Shown: positions 1-9,097 of the stretch, piece by piece
Numbering within the stretch: position 1 is the first letter of the stretch
Layout of the letters: the number at the start of each line of letters is the position of its first letter
Assembly: GCF_900156375.1 (NCBI RefSeq)
Contig: NZ_FTNK01000015.1
Location: 62,001 to 126,000 of the forward strand
Direction of reading: 5' to 3'
Source: Paenibacillus macquariensis
GTDB lineage: Bacteria; Bacillota; Bacilli; Paenibacillales; Paenibacillaceae
Length of the DNA: 64,000 nucleotides
Notes under the pieces: model-generated
Seen by the model: the letters and a program-made list of their open reading frames with translations, nothing else
The model's database searches: none
What the model was told of the DNA's origin: nothing
Made by a program: the position numbers and the translations under genes

Positions 1-906
1 TGAAGCAGAAGCTCTTGGAACGATAACAAAAATAACAGAAACCATAATAAGTGAGAACATAATTTGTGCGGCGTATTGAATAAATGCCATTAATGAACCT
101 ACTTGCATATCACCATTACTTATACGAATTCCACCGAACCAGACAATGGCTATCGTTGCGAAGTTCATAACAAGCATCATGATCGGCATCATCGCTGCCA
201 TAATTTTATTAACTTTAATAGCCGTGTTAGTTAAGTCTACATTGGCATCATTGAAGCGCTTGGTCTCATGCTCTGTACGATTGAATGAGCGAATTACTCG
301 CATTCCCGTAAGGTTCTCACGTAAGACACGGTTCAATGTATCTAACTTCACCTGCATGGCTTTAAACAGCGGGAGTCCCTTAAGCGCTATAATCGCAATA
401 GCACCAACAAGTACAGGAATAACAACAACAATAACTAGTGATAATTTGGCATCTTTATTTACGGCCATAACGATACCACCAATACACATCATCGGAGCGC
501 TTATCATCATGCGAAGTAGCATAATTAGCACCTGTTGAACTTGGTTAATATCATTCGTGGTACGGGTAATTAATGAGGCTGTGCCAATCTTATCGAACTC
601 CTGTAGTGAGAAATTCTGCACATGATTGAACATCTTACTCCGTAATCGTTGACCGAATCCTACAGCAACACGGGAGGAGAAATAGCTCGCTCCTATAGAG
701 CATATAGCTCCTATACCCGCAATCAGTAACATGATTCCACCTATTTGCCAAATGTACGGAATATCACCTTCCACAATTCCTTTATCTACAATATCCGCCA
801 TCAATGTAGGTAGATATAGATCCGATAAAGATTGTATAAATACCAAAATGAGGACAAATGCGATTGCAAGACGATAAGGTCTCAAATTTTTAAATAATTT
901 CAACAT
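1..906 (-). CDS. ABC exporter, membrane-domain half (partial, runs off window start)
   Basis: The frame starts at an ATG at 906 and stays open to base 1, giving 302 residues with the C-terminus outside the window. It begins MLKLFKNLRPYRLAIAF and contains a six-helix type IV exporter membrane domain. The SLITRTTNDINQVQQ stretch is the typical intracellular-loop motif of multidrug-type ABC half-transporters. The nucleotide-binding domain is not in the window. It starts 3 bp after the MarR gene stop, so the two form an operon and MarR probably controls export. The membrane domain resembles that of the exporter subunit at 41501, so it is probably also half of a heterodimer. The substrate is not deducible. 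Confidence 0.88.
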   Translation of the reverse strand, partial: MLKLFKNLRPYRLAIAFVLILVFIQSLSDLYLPTLMADIVDKGIVEGDIPYIWQIGGIMLLIAGIGAICSIGASYFSSRVAVGFGQRLRSKMFNHVQNFSLQEFDKIGTASLITRTTNDINQVQQVLIMLLRMMISAPMMCIGGIVMAVNKDAKLSLVIVVVIPVLVGAIAIIALKGLPLFKAMQVKLDTLNRVLRENLTGMRVIRSFNRTEHETKRFNDANVDLTNTAIKVNKIMAAMMPIMMLVMNFATIAIVWFGGIRISNGDMQVGSLMAFIQYAAQIMFSLIMVSVIFVIVPRASAS

Positions 907-909
907 ATG

Positions 910-1374
910 TTATTCATCCCCACTTTCAGTCTGACGCGAGTTTACTTGCTCATAGTATTGACATGCTTTAATGAGTAAATCTGCCAGTTGGTTACTTTCT
1001 TCTTCCCCTAAATATTGAATCAATCCACTGAAAGAAGCCTCTGTTAGCGATAATGCCTCTTGAATAATTTCTTCCCCTTTACCACTTAACTTAATACGAA
1101 CCGCTCTTCGATCTTCCTGATCCATTGTTCGTTCAATGAACCCCTTAGCATCCATTTCCTTAAGTAATTGGGTCACGGTTGGAGAAGTAACACCTAGAAT
1201 TTCACTAATTTCAGACACCCTTAACCCTGCGGTATTAGGATCTCTTCTCTTTTGTAAACAGAACATCAGCATTACTTCACTTGGTTTAACACCCTTAATC
1301 GCACTATGGCTATAGCTAGCTTTATTGAATCTCTTGAAAGCTATGAACAATTTCTCTGCATTTAATTTCTCCAT
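910..1374 (-). CDS. MarR family transcriptional regulator
   Basis: A 154-residue protein with the MarR winged-helix layout. The recognition region VSEISEILGVTSPTVTQLLKEM is followed by the wing with the hallmark DQEDRRAVRIKLSGKG, then a C-terminal dimerisation helix. Length is normal for the family. It is the first gene of an operon with the ABC exporter immediately downstream. A 19-bp near-palindrome at 1408-1426 lies between a TATAAT-like -10 and the start, which suggests autoregulation and control of the exporter. The RBS AAAGGAG is rather far (about 14 nt) from this ATG, but no better in-frame start is seen. Confidence 0.9.
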   Translation of the reverse strand: MEKLNAEKLFIAFKRFNKASYSHSAIKGVKPSEVMLMFCLQKRRDPNTAGLRVSEISEILGVTSPTVTQLLKEMDAKGFIERTMDQEDRRAVRIKLSGKGEEIIQEALSLTEASFSGLIQYLGEEESNQLADLLIKACQYYEQVNSRQTESGDE

Positions 1375-1407
1375 GACGATAAGCGTTTCTCCTTTATTAA
1401 TTCAATT

Positions 1408-1426
1408 TAGTTAGGTTACCTATCTA
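1408..1426. promoter_or_regulatory. Putative MarR operator (19-bp near-palindrome)
   Basis: The sequence centred on TAGGTTACCTA reads almost the same on both strands over 19 bp. It sits directly downstream of a TATAAT-like -10 (on the minus strand, around 1427-1433) for the marR-exporter operon. MarR proteins typically bind such 16-20 bp palindromes to repress their own operon. The position and symmetry are seen; the assignment to this MarR is inference. Confidence 0.5.
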
Positions 1427-1496
1427 TTATAATTCCTTCCAAAAACATATGTCAAATGTTGCATACGTTTTCAATTATGAATTTAATATGCACCCT

Positions 1497-2411
1497 TTAT
1501 TCTCCCTTATTATTCCAAATTCCCATGAGGATTTTTTGCGTGAACTGGATCCATTCTTGTGCGGCAAAAGACTGATACCGATCTTTGCGCCAAATCATGC
1601 CGAGTTGCCATGGAATCGATGGATTAACGAGAGGAACGATATGAATCCGCGACGCATCAACTTCACGACAAATGGTCTCAGGTAGAAGCGCGATACCCAA
1701 GTTGGCTGCTACCATCCCACTAATTAAGTCCCACTGCGAACTTTCATAGACGATATGTGGCTGGAACCCTGCACGAACACACTCAGAAATAATTCGATCA
1801 TGCAGCGCGAAATCTTCACTAAACAATACGAATAACTCATCTTCAAGTTCTGACAAGGACACGCTCTCTCTCTTCGCCAATGTATGTGTTGGGTGCACTA
1901 GTAGCTTTAGGTTCTCCTGTGCAAAAGAAAATGAATGAAATAACGCATCATTCGTTGGTAATACCGTCACACCAATATCTAGCAGTCCGCTCTCCACGTC
2001 GAGTTCTACTTTCTTAGCACCATCCTCAAACAGTTGTATCGAAACGTCAGGGTACTGTTGATGAAACTGCCCGATGACTTCCGGGAAGAAACTAGAACCA
2101 ATCATAGGTGGTAGTCCGATACGAATATGACCCTTTCGAAGATTTTGTAAATCCTGCAGCTCTGAAGAAAGGTTCTGAAATGAATTCACAATGTGTTGCC
2201 CCTGTTCGAACATGATCTTTCCAGCATCCGTTAATTCGATCTTTTTGCTAGATCTGTCGAACAAGACAATATCCAGTTCCTCCTCGATATTCTTGATCGT
2301 CTTACTTATCGTTGGCTGCGTTATATATAGGAATTCAGCTGCTTTCGTAAAGCTTCTATGCCGAGCAACTTCCATGAAATATTGCAAATGTCGGATGTCC
2401 AATCTAATCAT
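1497..2411 (-). CDS. cidR: LysR family regulator, CidR-like
   Basis: A LysR-type regulator of about 304 residues starting MIRLDIRHLQYFMEVARH. The N-terminal winged helix-turn-helix (FTKAAEFLYITQPTISKTIKNIEEEL) is followed by a periplasmic-binding-protein-like effector domain from about residue 90. Upstream alternative starts (TTG at 2438, ATG at 2432) lack a ribosome site. The ATG at 2411 has AAGGGAG very close by and matches the usual LysR N-terminus. The gene is divergent from cidA-cidB, the same arrangement as the B. subtilis LysR regulator of the holin-like ywbHG genes. It probably activates cidAB in response to overflow metabolites such as acetate or pyruvate (family knowledge). Confidence 0.82.
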   Translation of the reverse strand: MIRLDIRHLQYFMEVARHRSFTKAAEFLYITQPTISKTIKNIEEELDIVLFDRSSKKIELTDAGKIMFEQGQHIVNSFQNLSSELQDLQNLRKGHIRIGLPPMIGSSFFPEVIGQFHQQYPDVSIQLFEDGAKKVELDVESGLLDIGVTVLPTNDALFHSFSFAQENLKLLVHPTHTLAKRESVSLSELEDELFVLFSEDFALHDRIISECVRAGFQPHIVYESSQWDLISGMVAANLGIALLPETICREVDASRIHIVPLVNPSIPWQLGMIWRKDRYQSFAAQEWIQFTQKILMGIWNNKGE

Positions 2412-2528
2412 TTCTCCCTTCGTACTTATCATAGACAAAATGCATGTTATACATTCTTTATATTCATTTTACCTATGAAAATAATTGATGTAAAATTTTC
2501 ATACAGAATGAAAGGGAGTTGCAACATC

Positions 2529-2897
2529 ATGAATTTAATAAAAGGAATCCTTCAAATAGCAGCGCTAATGCTGTTCTCCATGCTGATGAATCAGATTACA
2601 AGCTGGCTTCATATACCCGTACCAGGAAGCATCGTGGGAATTGTCGTGATATTTATCTTATTGGAGACACACATTATTCGCCTTGAGTGGATTGATATCG
2701 GAGCCAAATGGTTGCTCGCTGAACTACTTCTCCTCTTCGTACCCGCCGCTGTCGGCGTAATGAAATACATTCCAATGCTTCAAACAGATGGCATACGTAT
2801 CCTTATTGTTGTCTTGATCAGCACGTTTGTTGTCATGGTAAGCACGGGACTTATGGCAACCAGAATTTCAAAGAAAAAGGAGAAACGAGCAGCATGA
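2529..2897 (+). CDS. cidA: CidA/LrgA family holin-like protein
   Basis: A 122-residue membrane protein starting MNLIKGILQIAALMLFSMLM with four predicted membrane helices. It carries the family motif IPVPGSIVGIVVIFILL and a lysine-rich tail (SKKKEKRAA). The ATG at 2529 is preceded by GGGAG about 11 nt upstream; a much longer upstream reading frame has no support. CidA/LrgA proteins influence murein hydrolase activity and pyruvate/acetate physiology together with CidB/LrgB. The stop overlaps the next start by 4 bp (ATGA), showing translational coupling with cidB. CidA and LrgA cannot be separated by sequence alone; the adjacent LysR gene favours Cid. Confidence 0.88.
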   Translation: MNLIKGILQIAALMLFSMLMNQITSWLHIPVPGSIVGIVVIFILLETHIIRLEWIDIGAKWLLAELLLLFVPAAVGVMKYIPMLQTDGIRILIVVLISTFVVMVSTGLMATRISKKKEKRAA

Positions 2898-3577
2898 TGA
2901 TCGGATTGTTCTACCTAAGCTTAACTCTTGGGGTATATTACTCGGCCAAAAAAATCTATCAGAAATGGTCGAAAGTATATCTTTCTCCTCTATTAATAAC
3001 ACCCGTCATACTCGTTGTCTTTTTATTATCATCAGGTGTTCCATATGAATCTTATAACTCTGGCGGCCAATGGCTCAGTGATTTACTGCAACCTGCAACT
3101 GTAGCATTTGCCGTGCCTCTATATAAACATTTCAAGGTATTAAAAAAGCACGCTGTTGAGATTATCGCAAGCGTACTGTTTGGTTCCATTGTAGCGATGG
3201 TCTCATCCGTATTTCTTGCCAAATGGATGCACCTGAGCAGTTCCCTTGTGACCAGCCTTATGCCACGCTCCATCACAACGCCCATTGCTATTAACGTGTC
3301 TCAAGTCATCGGTGGTGTCCCCAATATAACGGCAGTATTCGTCATTCTTACCGGTCTGTTCGGTACGATCATCGGACCTACCGTATTGCGAATATTCCAT
3401 ATTGATAATGAGGTAGCACGAGGTGTACTTCTCGGAACAAGTGCCCATGGTATGGGTACGTCTAAGGCATTTGAGATGAGTGCACTAAGCGGCACTATTT
3501 CCAGTGTCTCGATGATTCTGGCTGCTCTCTTCACCCTTGGAATAGCGCCTACGATGATCAATATACTTTTACATTAG
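2894..3577 (+). CDS. cidB: CidB/LrgB family membrane protein
   Basis: A 227-residue integral membrane protein with several hydrophobic helices and the LrgB-family motifs SLMPRSITTPIAINVS and the conserved glycine/histidine segment LLGTSAHGMGTSKAFE. It is the partner of CidA, translated from an overlapping ATGA. Its last 51 bp, including the stop, are nearly duplicated at 13925-13975 beside another gene. This shows that cidB once sat tail-to-tail with the oxidoreductase now at 13972: the stop codons TAG (plus strand) and TAA (minus strand) share two bases in this sequence. Confidence 0.9.
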   Translation: MMIGLFYLSLTLGVYYSAKKIYQKWSKVYLSPLLITPVILVVFLLSSGVPYESYNSGGQWLSDLLQPATVAFAVPLYKHFKVLKKHAVEIIASVLFGSIVAMVSSVFLAKWMHLSSSLVTSLMPRSITTPIAINVSQVIGGVPNITAVFVILTGLFGTIIGPTVLRIFHIDNEVARGVLLGTSAHGMGTSKAFEMSALSGTISSVSMILAALFTLGIAPTMINILLH

Positions 3578-3637
3578 TATTGAATCTTCACTGGTTTACC
3601 CAGAGTTGCAGATTCTAATGCAAGCACAGGTAACAAG
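3527..3637. repeat. Imperfect direct repeat, copy 1 (cidB/oxidoreductase junction)
   Basis: About 111 bp matching 13925-14034 with roughly five substitutions and one single-base indel. The left half is the functional 3' end of cidB. The right half is a dead, frameshifted copy of the 3' end of the oxidoreductase gene that is intact at 13972. It marks the left edge of the inserted block. Confidence 0.85.
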
Positions 3638-3647
3638 GTTCTTTAAT

Positions 3648-3727
3648 ATGCAGATCAACTTTTTTCTAAAATGTTCAAAAAGGTGGTTGGACAAGCTCCG
3701 ACTCGTTATCGGAAAAGCTTTATTTAA
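3648..3727 (+). pseudogene. AraC-family regulator remnant (C-terminal end only)
   Basis: The plus strand encodes FSKMFKKVVGQAPTRYRKSF followed by a stop. This is the typical last part of the second helix-turn-helix of an AraC/XylS regulator. Upstream the frame is closed by a TAA at about 3645 and no N-terminal part exists in the window, so this is a gene end left by a deletion or rearrangement. It lies immediately inside copy 1 of the junction repeat, consistent with the edge of an inserted block. Confidence 0.65.
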
Positions 3728-3761
3728 ACCGATGCGATTAGTGTATCACTCAGATTGTAAT

Positions 3762-3812
3762 AAATAGGCGAGTACTTTTCGGTATTTTACCGTTAAGTAC
3801 TCGCCTATTTTG
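3762..3812 (-). terminator. Hairpin terminator after the sugar transporter operon
   Basis: A perfect 16-bp stem (AAATAGGCGAGTACTT with its complement at 3795-3810). The loop itself contains a second short stem (CGGTA/TACCG). It lies 50 bp after the stop of the binding-protein gene, as expected for the end of the lplBCA-type operon. It could also stop plus-strand transcription. Confidence 0.75.
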
Positions 3813-3862
3813 ATAGAGTTCTTTATGAATGAGTCGATTGCAATCTCTGCTATTCAGTTCTT

Positions 3863-5413
3863 TTACTTTTTGTTTGCTTCAGCCCATGCGTCTAGCTGCT
3901 TTTGTTTCTCGGCGATGATCTTATCAAGTCCTGCTGATTTCAACTGTTTATTGAATTCAGGTAGCTTGGATACAGGATCAATAGTTCCCGTTTCCAAAGC
4001 AATTTTATATTGGTTCTGTACGTTCGTAACTGCCGCGATTTCAGTCTTGACGGCATCGGCATTAAATGTGAATCCCAGCGCTTTGGATTTCAATGCGCCT
4101 TTATTAAACTCAGCCAACTGAGTCCAAAGGTTCGGATCATCCCCATTCCAAATGTAGGACAAGGACTGGTTCCCAAACATCCATCCCATTTGAAGGTTAT
4201 AACCGGAATTCGTTGCATCAACGCCTTGCGGGAAATCAATGATGTTATCGGATACCTTCACGTAATGCTTGCCTTCGATCCCGAAATCCAGCAGATTAAT
4301 GAAATCTTTATCCGTGTACATCAGATTAAGCAACATCATCGCTCTTTCCGGATCCTTCGAGGTTCTTGCGACACTCCACATGATCGATATAATTGCGGAC
4401 GTCGCAGTGACTGCAGGTCTGAAGTGTACCGACACCATCTCCTTACTTGTCGATCTCGATTCTTGCGTCGCAATGCCGGGTTTCATATGGGATATAAACG
4501 AGAATGCTTTGCCGGACTTAACCAAATTGTATTGCGTCTCAGTACTTGTGGCAGCATCTTTAGCAACATAGCCCGCTTGATACCATCTTCTAACGGTATT
4601 CAGCATATCCGCATATTCCGGCGTCTCATACATGTTCACGACCTTAAGATCGTTGTCATAGCCTGGAAGTACGCCAAAGCCTTCACCCAAGTTATCAAAG
4701 AAACTATTTACGTAAAGATCAATAATCGAAGTACCGTACTTGACCGTTGGAATGATGCCCGGCTCGTTATCCTTAATGGTCTTGAATACAACATCCAGAT
4801 CGTCCAGCGATTTAATTGCGGTCGTATCGATGTTATATTTATCAACCAAATCCTTACGCATCGTGATTCCATAATCCGCGGCCAAATCCCTAATGCTTGG
4901 AACGGCGTATATTTTGCCACCGATTCTCGTTGCGTTCAAGAACGCCGGGTCAAGTGAATCAAGCGCTTCTGTGATCCCTTTTCCTTGTTCAGCCAAATTT
5001 CCGTCAAGCTCGAGAAACTGTCCCTTAGCCACATCCTGGCTATAAGTTCCCATACCACTTACGATCAAGTCTACCTGCTCATTACCCGACAACATCAGCG
5101 TTTTTTGCTGAGCCCAGGCGCCAAAACCGATCGGAACCAGTTTTACCGTAGCATTGATTTTTTCTTTGGTCATTTTGTTGATTTCGTCCTGCACCAGTTT
5201 CATATCCTTCGGTTCGCCACCAACAGGATATACCATTACAAGCTCAACAGGTTTCAATGTTCCGCTGTCGTTACCACCTTGGTCCTTCGAAGCTGCTCCT
5301 TCTGTCTCGGAATTTGCACTATTGGTGCCTCCGTTACTACATGCACTGATCAACATAGTGAATGCCAACGCTACCATTAGAATTGTTTTTACGAAATATT
5401 TGTTTTTTCTCAT
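3863..5413 (-). CDS. Sugar ABC transporter substrate-binding lipoprotein, LplA type
   Basis: A 516-residue extracellular binding protein. It has a signal peptide with lipobox (MLISAC, Cys near residue 25), a serine/glycine/acidic linker and a family 1 extracellular solute-binding domain. The N-terminal lobe starts at about residue 50 (VELVMVYPVGGEPKDMKLVQ). Length is normal for LplA-type proteins of Paenibacillus, which feed oligosaccharides or glycosides to two permeases. The gene follows both permease genes on the same strand and ends at a strong hairpin. There is no ATPase gene here; these transporters usually share an MsmX-like ATPase encoded elsewhere (family knowledge). The exact sugar is unknown. 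Confidence 0.9.
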   Translation of the reverse strand: MRKNKYFVKTILMVALAFTMLISACSNGGTNSANSETEGAASKDQGGNDSGTLKPVELVMVYPVGGEPKDMKLVQDEINKMTKEKINATVKLVPIGFGAWAQQKTLMLSGNEQVDLIVSGMGTYSQDVAKGQFLELDGNLAEQGKGITEALDSLDPAFLNATRIGGKIYAVPSIRDLAADYGITMRKDLVDKYNIDTTAIKSLDDLDVVFKTIKDNEPGIIPTVKYGTSIIDLYVNSFFDNLGEGFGVLPGYDNDLKVVNMYETPEYADMLNTVRRWYQAGYVAKDAATSTETQYNLVKSGKAFSFISHMKPGIATQESRSTSKEMVSVHFRPAVTATSAIISIMWSVARTSKDPERAMMLLNLMYTDKDFINLLDFGIEGKHYVKVSDNIIDFPQGVDATNSGYNLQMGWMFGNQSLSYIWNGDDPNLWTQLAEFNKGALKSKALGFTFNADAVKTEIAAVTNVQNQYKIALETGTIDPVSKLPEFNKQLKSAGLDKIIAEKQKQLDAWAEANKK

Positions 5414-5459
5414 TTCTGTGACCCCCTAATTATTCTAATGAAAAAGTATACACTTAGTA

Positions 5460-6347
5460 CTATCCTTTAACAGCGCCGATCGTCAGACCCTTCACGAAAT
5501 ACTTTTGGAAGAACGGATAAGCGATCAATAACGGAATTACCCCGATAGCAGCCATTGCCATCCGCATCGATGCAAGCGGGATATTGGCGGCTATTCCTGC
5601 GCTTTGGCTGCCTAATTGAGTTGAAGTCTGTAAAAATTGAACATCCAATAGGATTCGATTCAATAGGTTCTGAAGACTATAATATTTACTATCGGTAAGA
5701 TAGATTAACCCATTGAACCAATCATTCCAGTACTGGATTGTGTAGAACAATCCTACCGTGGCCAGCACTGGCGTCGACAGCGGCAATACGATGCGATAGA
5801 AAATCACCCCTTCCTTCGCCCCGTCAATATAGGCCGACTCGATAATAGCCTTCGGAATAGAGGTTGCAAAAAAGGTTCGCATCAAGATGATGAAAAATCC
5901 GTTCATCAGCAACCCGGGTATGATTAAAGCAAGCATCGTATTTTTCAAATCAAAATAATTGGTGTACATCAAATATGTCGGTACAAGCCCTCCGTTAAAC
6001 AGCATCGTAAAAAATACGTAAAAAGCGAGTGTATTACGGAACGGCATTTCTATCCGCGAAAGCGGATAAGCCAACATCGCAGTAAGTGTCAATCCCAATA
6101 CTGTGCCTACCACAGTCGTTATGATTGTGATACTGTAAGCTCGGAATATTTCTGTGGAACTATTCCATAAATAACTGTAAGCGGTGAAGCTTATTTTTTC
6201 AGGAAAAAAAGCGTATCCGCTACGAACAATCTCCATATCGTCTGTAAGAGAGGCGGAGAATAACAGCCAGAACGGCATGACACAGAAAAGTGTGAAGAGC
6301 AGCATGATAATGTTAATTATCCATTGATAGAGCTTGCCGGATTGCAT
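5460..6347 (-). CDS. Carbohydrate ABC transporter permease, LplC/MalG type
   Basis: A 295-residue permease with six membrane helices and the EAA loop ESAYIDGAKEGVIFYRIVLP, which contacts the ATPase. It ends with the typical FQKYFVKGLTIGAVKG tail of the CUT1 LplC/YtcP group. It lies 15 bp after the partner permease gene and 46 bp before the binding protein gene on the same strand, so it is cotranscribed. It forms the translocation channel with the gene at 6363. Confidence 0.92.
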   Translation of the reverse strand: MQSGKLYQWIINIIMLLFTLFCVMPFWLLFSASLTDDMEIVRSGYAFFPEKISFTAYSYLWNSSTEIFRAYSITIITTVVGTVLGLTLTAMLAYPLSRIEMPFRNTLAFYVFFTMLFNGGLVPTYLMYTNYFDLKNTMLALIIPGLLMNGFFIILMRTFFATSIPKAIIESAYIDGAKEGVIFYRIVLPLSTPVLATVGLFYTIQYWNDWFNGLIYLTDSKYYSLQNLLNRILLDVQFLQTSTQLGSQSAGIAANIPLASMRMAMAAIGVIPLLIAYPFFQKYFVKGLTIGAVKG

Positions 6348-6362
6348 ATAATCTTCCCCTTT

Positions 6363-7352
6363 CTAGAACAGTGCGTTGTCTTTGTTGTATTTTCTTACGA
6401 CAGCATTTGATATTATGACCAGAATAAAACCGACAAACGCTTGGTACAATCCAGCCGCCGAGGACATCCCGATATCGCCAAGGTTAATCAATGCACGATA
6501 TACATATGTATCGATCGTGTTCGTGACCGGCATCAGTGCACCCGTATTTAGCGGAACCTGGAAGAACAAGCCAAAATCGGAGTAGAATATCCGACCGATC
6601 GCGAGTAAGGTCATGATCGTGATAACTGGAGCAATGAGAGGAAGCGTAATCTTCACAATTTGCTGCCATCTATTAGCTCCATCAATCGTCGCAGCCTCGT
6701 AATACTCGGTATCAATTCCGAGGATTGCCGCTAAATAGATAATGCACAAATTCCCTACGCCCTTCCATACGCTTACGATCGTCAGGATCCAAGGCCAATA
6801 CTTCGTTTCACTGTACCAAGAGATAGACTCTAAGCCCATCATGGGTAGTAAGGTTTTATTCATGAAACCGTTTTCAACATCGAGGAAGCCTACCACGAGG
6901 TATCCGACAATAACCATCGAGATTAAAAAGGGAAGCAAGATCAGGGTCTGGTAGATCCTAGATAAAAACCGTTTGCGGATTTCATTCAGCATTATCGCAA
7001 GTGCTATGGCAATTGCGGTATTCAATATAATGAAGGTAATATTATAAAGCAGCGTATTCCTTGTGATGATATAAGCATCCGTCGTTTTAAACAAATACTC
7101 GAAATTTTTAAACCCAATCCAATCGCTACCCATAATACCTTTTGCGAAATTGATGTCCTTAAACGCGATGACGATGCCGAACATCGGCAAATAGTTGTTA
7201 ATAAGTAGGTACAGAAGTCCGGGAAGCGCCATCAGCACAAGCGCACGGTATTTCTTTACCTTCCTCATCTCCAATGCGAATGTTGTCTGCTTCCTCTTCT
7301 TCAATGAGACCTGCTTCTTATTTACGGTTGACGTCTCAGATTTTGTTTGCAT
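6363..7352 (-). CDS. Carbohydrate ABC transporter permease, LplB/MalF type
   Basis: A 329-residue permease. A basic N-terminal tail of about 35 residues is followed by six membrane helices and the EAA loop EAATIDGANRWQQIVKITLP. Its end (ISNAVVRKYNKDNALF) is characteristic of LplB-like permeases. It is the first gene of the transporter operon, transcribed away from the yesMN pair and separated from it by a hairpin at 7480-7518, so the transporter probably has its own promoter in 7353-7478. Such promoters are usually activated by the neighbouring YesN-type regulator. Confidence 0.92.
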   Translation of the reverse strand: MQTKSETSTVNKKQVSLKKRKQTTFALEMRKVKKYRALVLMALPGLLYLLINNYLPMFGIVIAFKDINFAKGIMGSDWIGFKNFEYLFKTTDAYIITRNTLLYNITFIILNTAIAIALAIMLNEIRKRFLSRIYQTLILLPFLISMVIVGYLVVGFLDVENGFMNKTLLPMMGLESISWYSETKYWPWILTIVSVWKGVGNLCIIYLAAILGIDTEYYEAATIDGANRWQQIVKITLPLIAPVITIMTLLAIGRIFYSDFGLFFQVPLNTGALMPVTNTIDTYVYRALINLGDIGMSSAAGLYQAFVGFILVIISNAVVRKYNKDNALF

Positions 7353-7471
7353 GGGTCTCGACCACCTTCAGCATCTTTTATTTTCTTGTATGGTCTAATA
7401 CTATAATAAAGGGCAGACTCCAACTACTAAGAATCCGACATTCCACTTTCAAGTTTCAGACATGCAGTATA

Positions 7472-7518
7472 AATAAAAAGATGCCGCTAGAGGTGATGTA
7501 TTCACCTTTAGCGGCATC
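7472..7518 (-). terminator. Rho-independent terminator after the YesN-type gene
   Basis: A 17-bp nearly perfect stem (GATGCCGCTA at one end, TAGCGGCATC at the other) is followed on the minus strand by CTTTTTATTTAT. It lies directly after the response-regulator stop at 7521 and separates yesMN from the transporter operon. Confidence 0.85.
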
Positions 7519-7520
7519 GC

Positions 7521-9092
7521 TTAATGAGATAGAAATCCCTTGCGATAATTCTGTGGAGTCATCGACACTTCCTTCTTAAACAATGTGGAAAAATATGAAA
7601 AGTTTGAAAATCCGATCGACAAAGCAACGTTACTGATTGTAGTGTCCGTCTTACATAGTAGCTCCTTCGCCAGATTGATCCGTTCCTTAAGAATGTAGTC
7701 GGATATCGAAAGACCTGTTTCTTTCTTAAATAACTTAACGATATAATCCGGACTTAACCCAATATAATCAGCAATATACTGTCTAGAAAGCTCTTGGTCG
7801 ATGTGAAGCGCAATATACCGTTTGATCTTCTCCACGACGGTTTCATTAGAATCAAGCCCTTGAATGTGGGCGAGCGCTTTTTCAAGCACATCCTTCACCC
7901 AATCCTGTAAATCCTTTACGCTGCGAGTAGCCGAGCGGATCCGGTCAGGCGATAAATGATCCGAGAAAATTTCATCGGCGCGAAGCCCTTGCTGCTGCAG
8001 AGTATGAAGAATCATTTGTAGGAAGTTCTGATAAAATTGTTGTAGATCTTTAGCGCCTAAGCACTCAATCTGTTTCAATGAATCGAGATACTCCTGTGAC
8101 ACATCGCTCAGCTTTTTCTTATTCCCCTGCTTGATGAGCTCGGACCATACATGCATGGGAGGCAACGGGATCTGAGATTCTTTCTTCAACCGCTCATCAA
8201 TGAGGATGACACGGTCAACGATATTAACTTGGTTCTTTTTGAACGCCATTAAGGTTTCGACCATATCTCGCACTTCATGCGCCTGTATCGACTTTCCGAT
8301 ATAGCAAGATAAGTGGCAATACAAATATTGATTACACACCTCGATATAAGCCCTACAGCGGTTTTTTATTTCCATGCAAAAATTGTTGTAGCCTTCTGCT
8401 GGTGGCAGTTCTTGCGTGAAAACGATCAGCAGGTAGTCTGGATTAATTCGGACGATTTGTGCGCTCGAGGCACGCTGAGTAACGATTTCTTCCAGTGCGT
8501 TGCGTAGCGCATACTCCATAATTTGTGTGTCACGGGCCGTTAATGACTTTTCCCAATGCTGGATGCTAATAACGACCGGTAGAAATCCCATGAACCTAGA
8601 ATACGGAAGTTTCTGCTTGTCGATGACTTCCATCATTTTATCCATATTGGACGGTACCGCTTGGTTCAACACATCCTGCCAAAATCTCTCAGTTACCATC
8701 GATACCGATTCCCGCTCCTTCCTGATTTTTTGGATTAACTTCGTCATGACGAGCTTCAGGTCCTCACTCGGAACGGGTTTTAACAAATACTCAAAACTAC
8801 CGAGTTGCAGTGCTTTCTTAGCATACTGAAAGTTGGCGTGACAGGTTAGGAAGATGCACTCCGTTTGGGGGTACTGCTCCCGTACCCATTCAAAGAGTTC
8901 TAATCCATTTCCCTGGGGCATTTCTATATCGCAAATCATCATGTCAAATGGCTGGTTATTAAATTCCTCCTTCGCTTGTCGAAGGTTGTTGGCTATGGAA
9001 ACATTCACGATACCTAACTTTTGCCAATCCACACTCGATTTAATGCCATTCGCAATAAACGCTTCATCATCAACGATTAATAATCGGTACAT
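7521..9092 (-). CDS. Response regulator, YesN type (CheY receiver plus AraC DNA-binding domain)
   Basis: A 523-residue regulator. The receiver domain (about residues 1-120) has the acidic pair DDE near residue 8, the phosphoacceptor in MICDIEMPQGNG and the conserved Lys in LLKPVP. A variable middle region of about 270 residues follows, then a C-terminal AraC/XylS domain with two helix-turn-helices (ISDYILKERINLAKELLCKT and ISNVALSIGFSNFSYFSTLF). This is the standard Paenibacillus YesN architecture. It lies 5 bp after the sensor kinase gene. The pair probably switches on the adjacent lplBCA-type transporter in response to an external sugar. Confidence 0.93.
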   Translation of the reverse strand: MYRLLIVDDEAFIANGIKSSVDWQKLGIVNVSIANNLRQAKEEFNNQPFDMMICDIEMPQGNGLELFEWVREQYPQTECIFLTCHANFQYAKKALQLGSFEYLLKPVPSEDLKLVMTKLIQKIRKERESVSMVTERFWQDVLNQAVPSNMDKMMEVIDKQKLPYSRFMGFLPVVISIQHWEKSLTARDTQIMEYALRNALEEIVTQRASSAQIVRINPDYLLIVFTQELPPAEGYNNFCMEIKNRCRAYIEVCNQYLYCHLSCYIGKSIQAHEVRDMVETLMAFKKNQVNIVDRVILIDERLKKESQIPLPPMHVWSELIKQGNKKKLSDVSQEYLDSLKQIECLGAKDLQQFYQNFLQMILHTLQQQGLRADEIFSDHLSPDRIRSATRSVKDLQDWVKDVLEKALAHIQGLDSNETVVEKIKRYIALHIDQELSRQYIADYIGLSPDYIVKLFKKETGLSISDYILKERINLAKELLCKTDTTISNVALSIGFSNFSYFSTLFKKEVSMTPQNYRKGFLSH

Positions 9093-9097
9093 CTTCT

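Noticed and set aside
1449..1685. Plus-strand frame starting MSNVAYVFNYEF
   Set aside because: It lies antisense to the end of the LysR gene, with no ribosome site or similarity.
2358..2528. N-terminal extension of cidA from 2358
   Set aside because: It would overlap the LysR gene, has no ribosome site, and makes the protein much longer than the family; the ATG at 2529 is better.
3810..5429. Plus-strand frames over the binding-protein gene (for example 4010-4957, 315 residues)
   Set aside because: They lie antisense to a well-supported lipoprotein gene, have no ribosome sites and resemble no family; they are shadows of its codon pattern.
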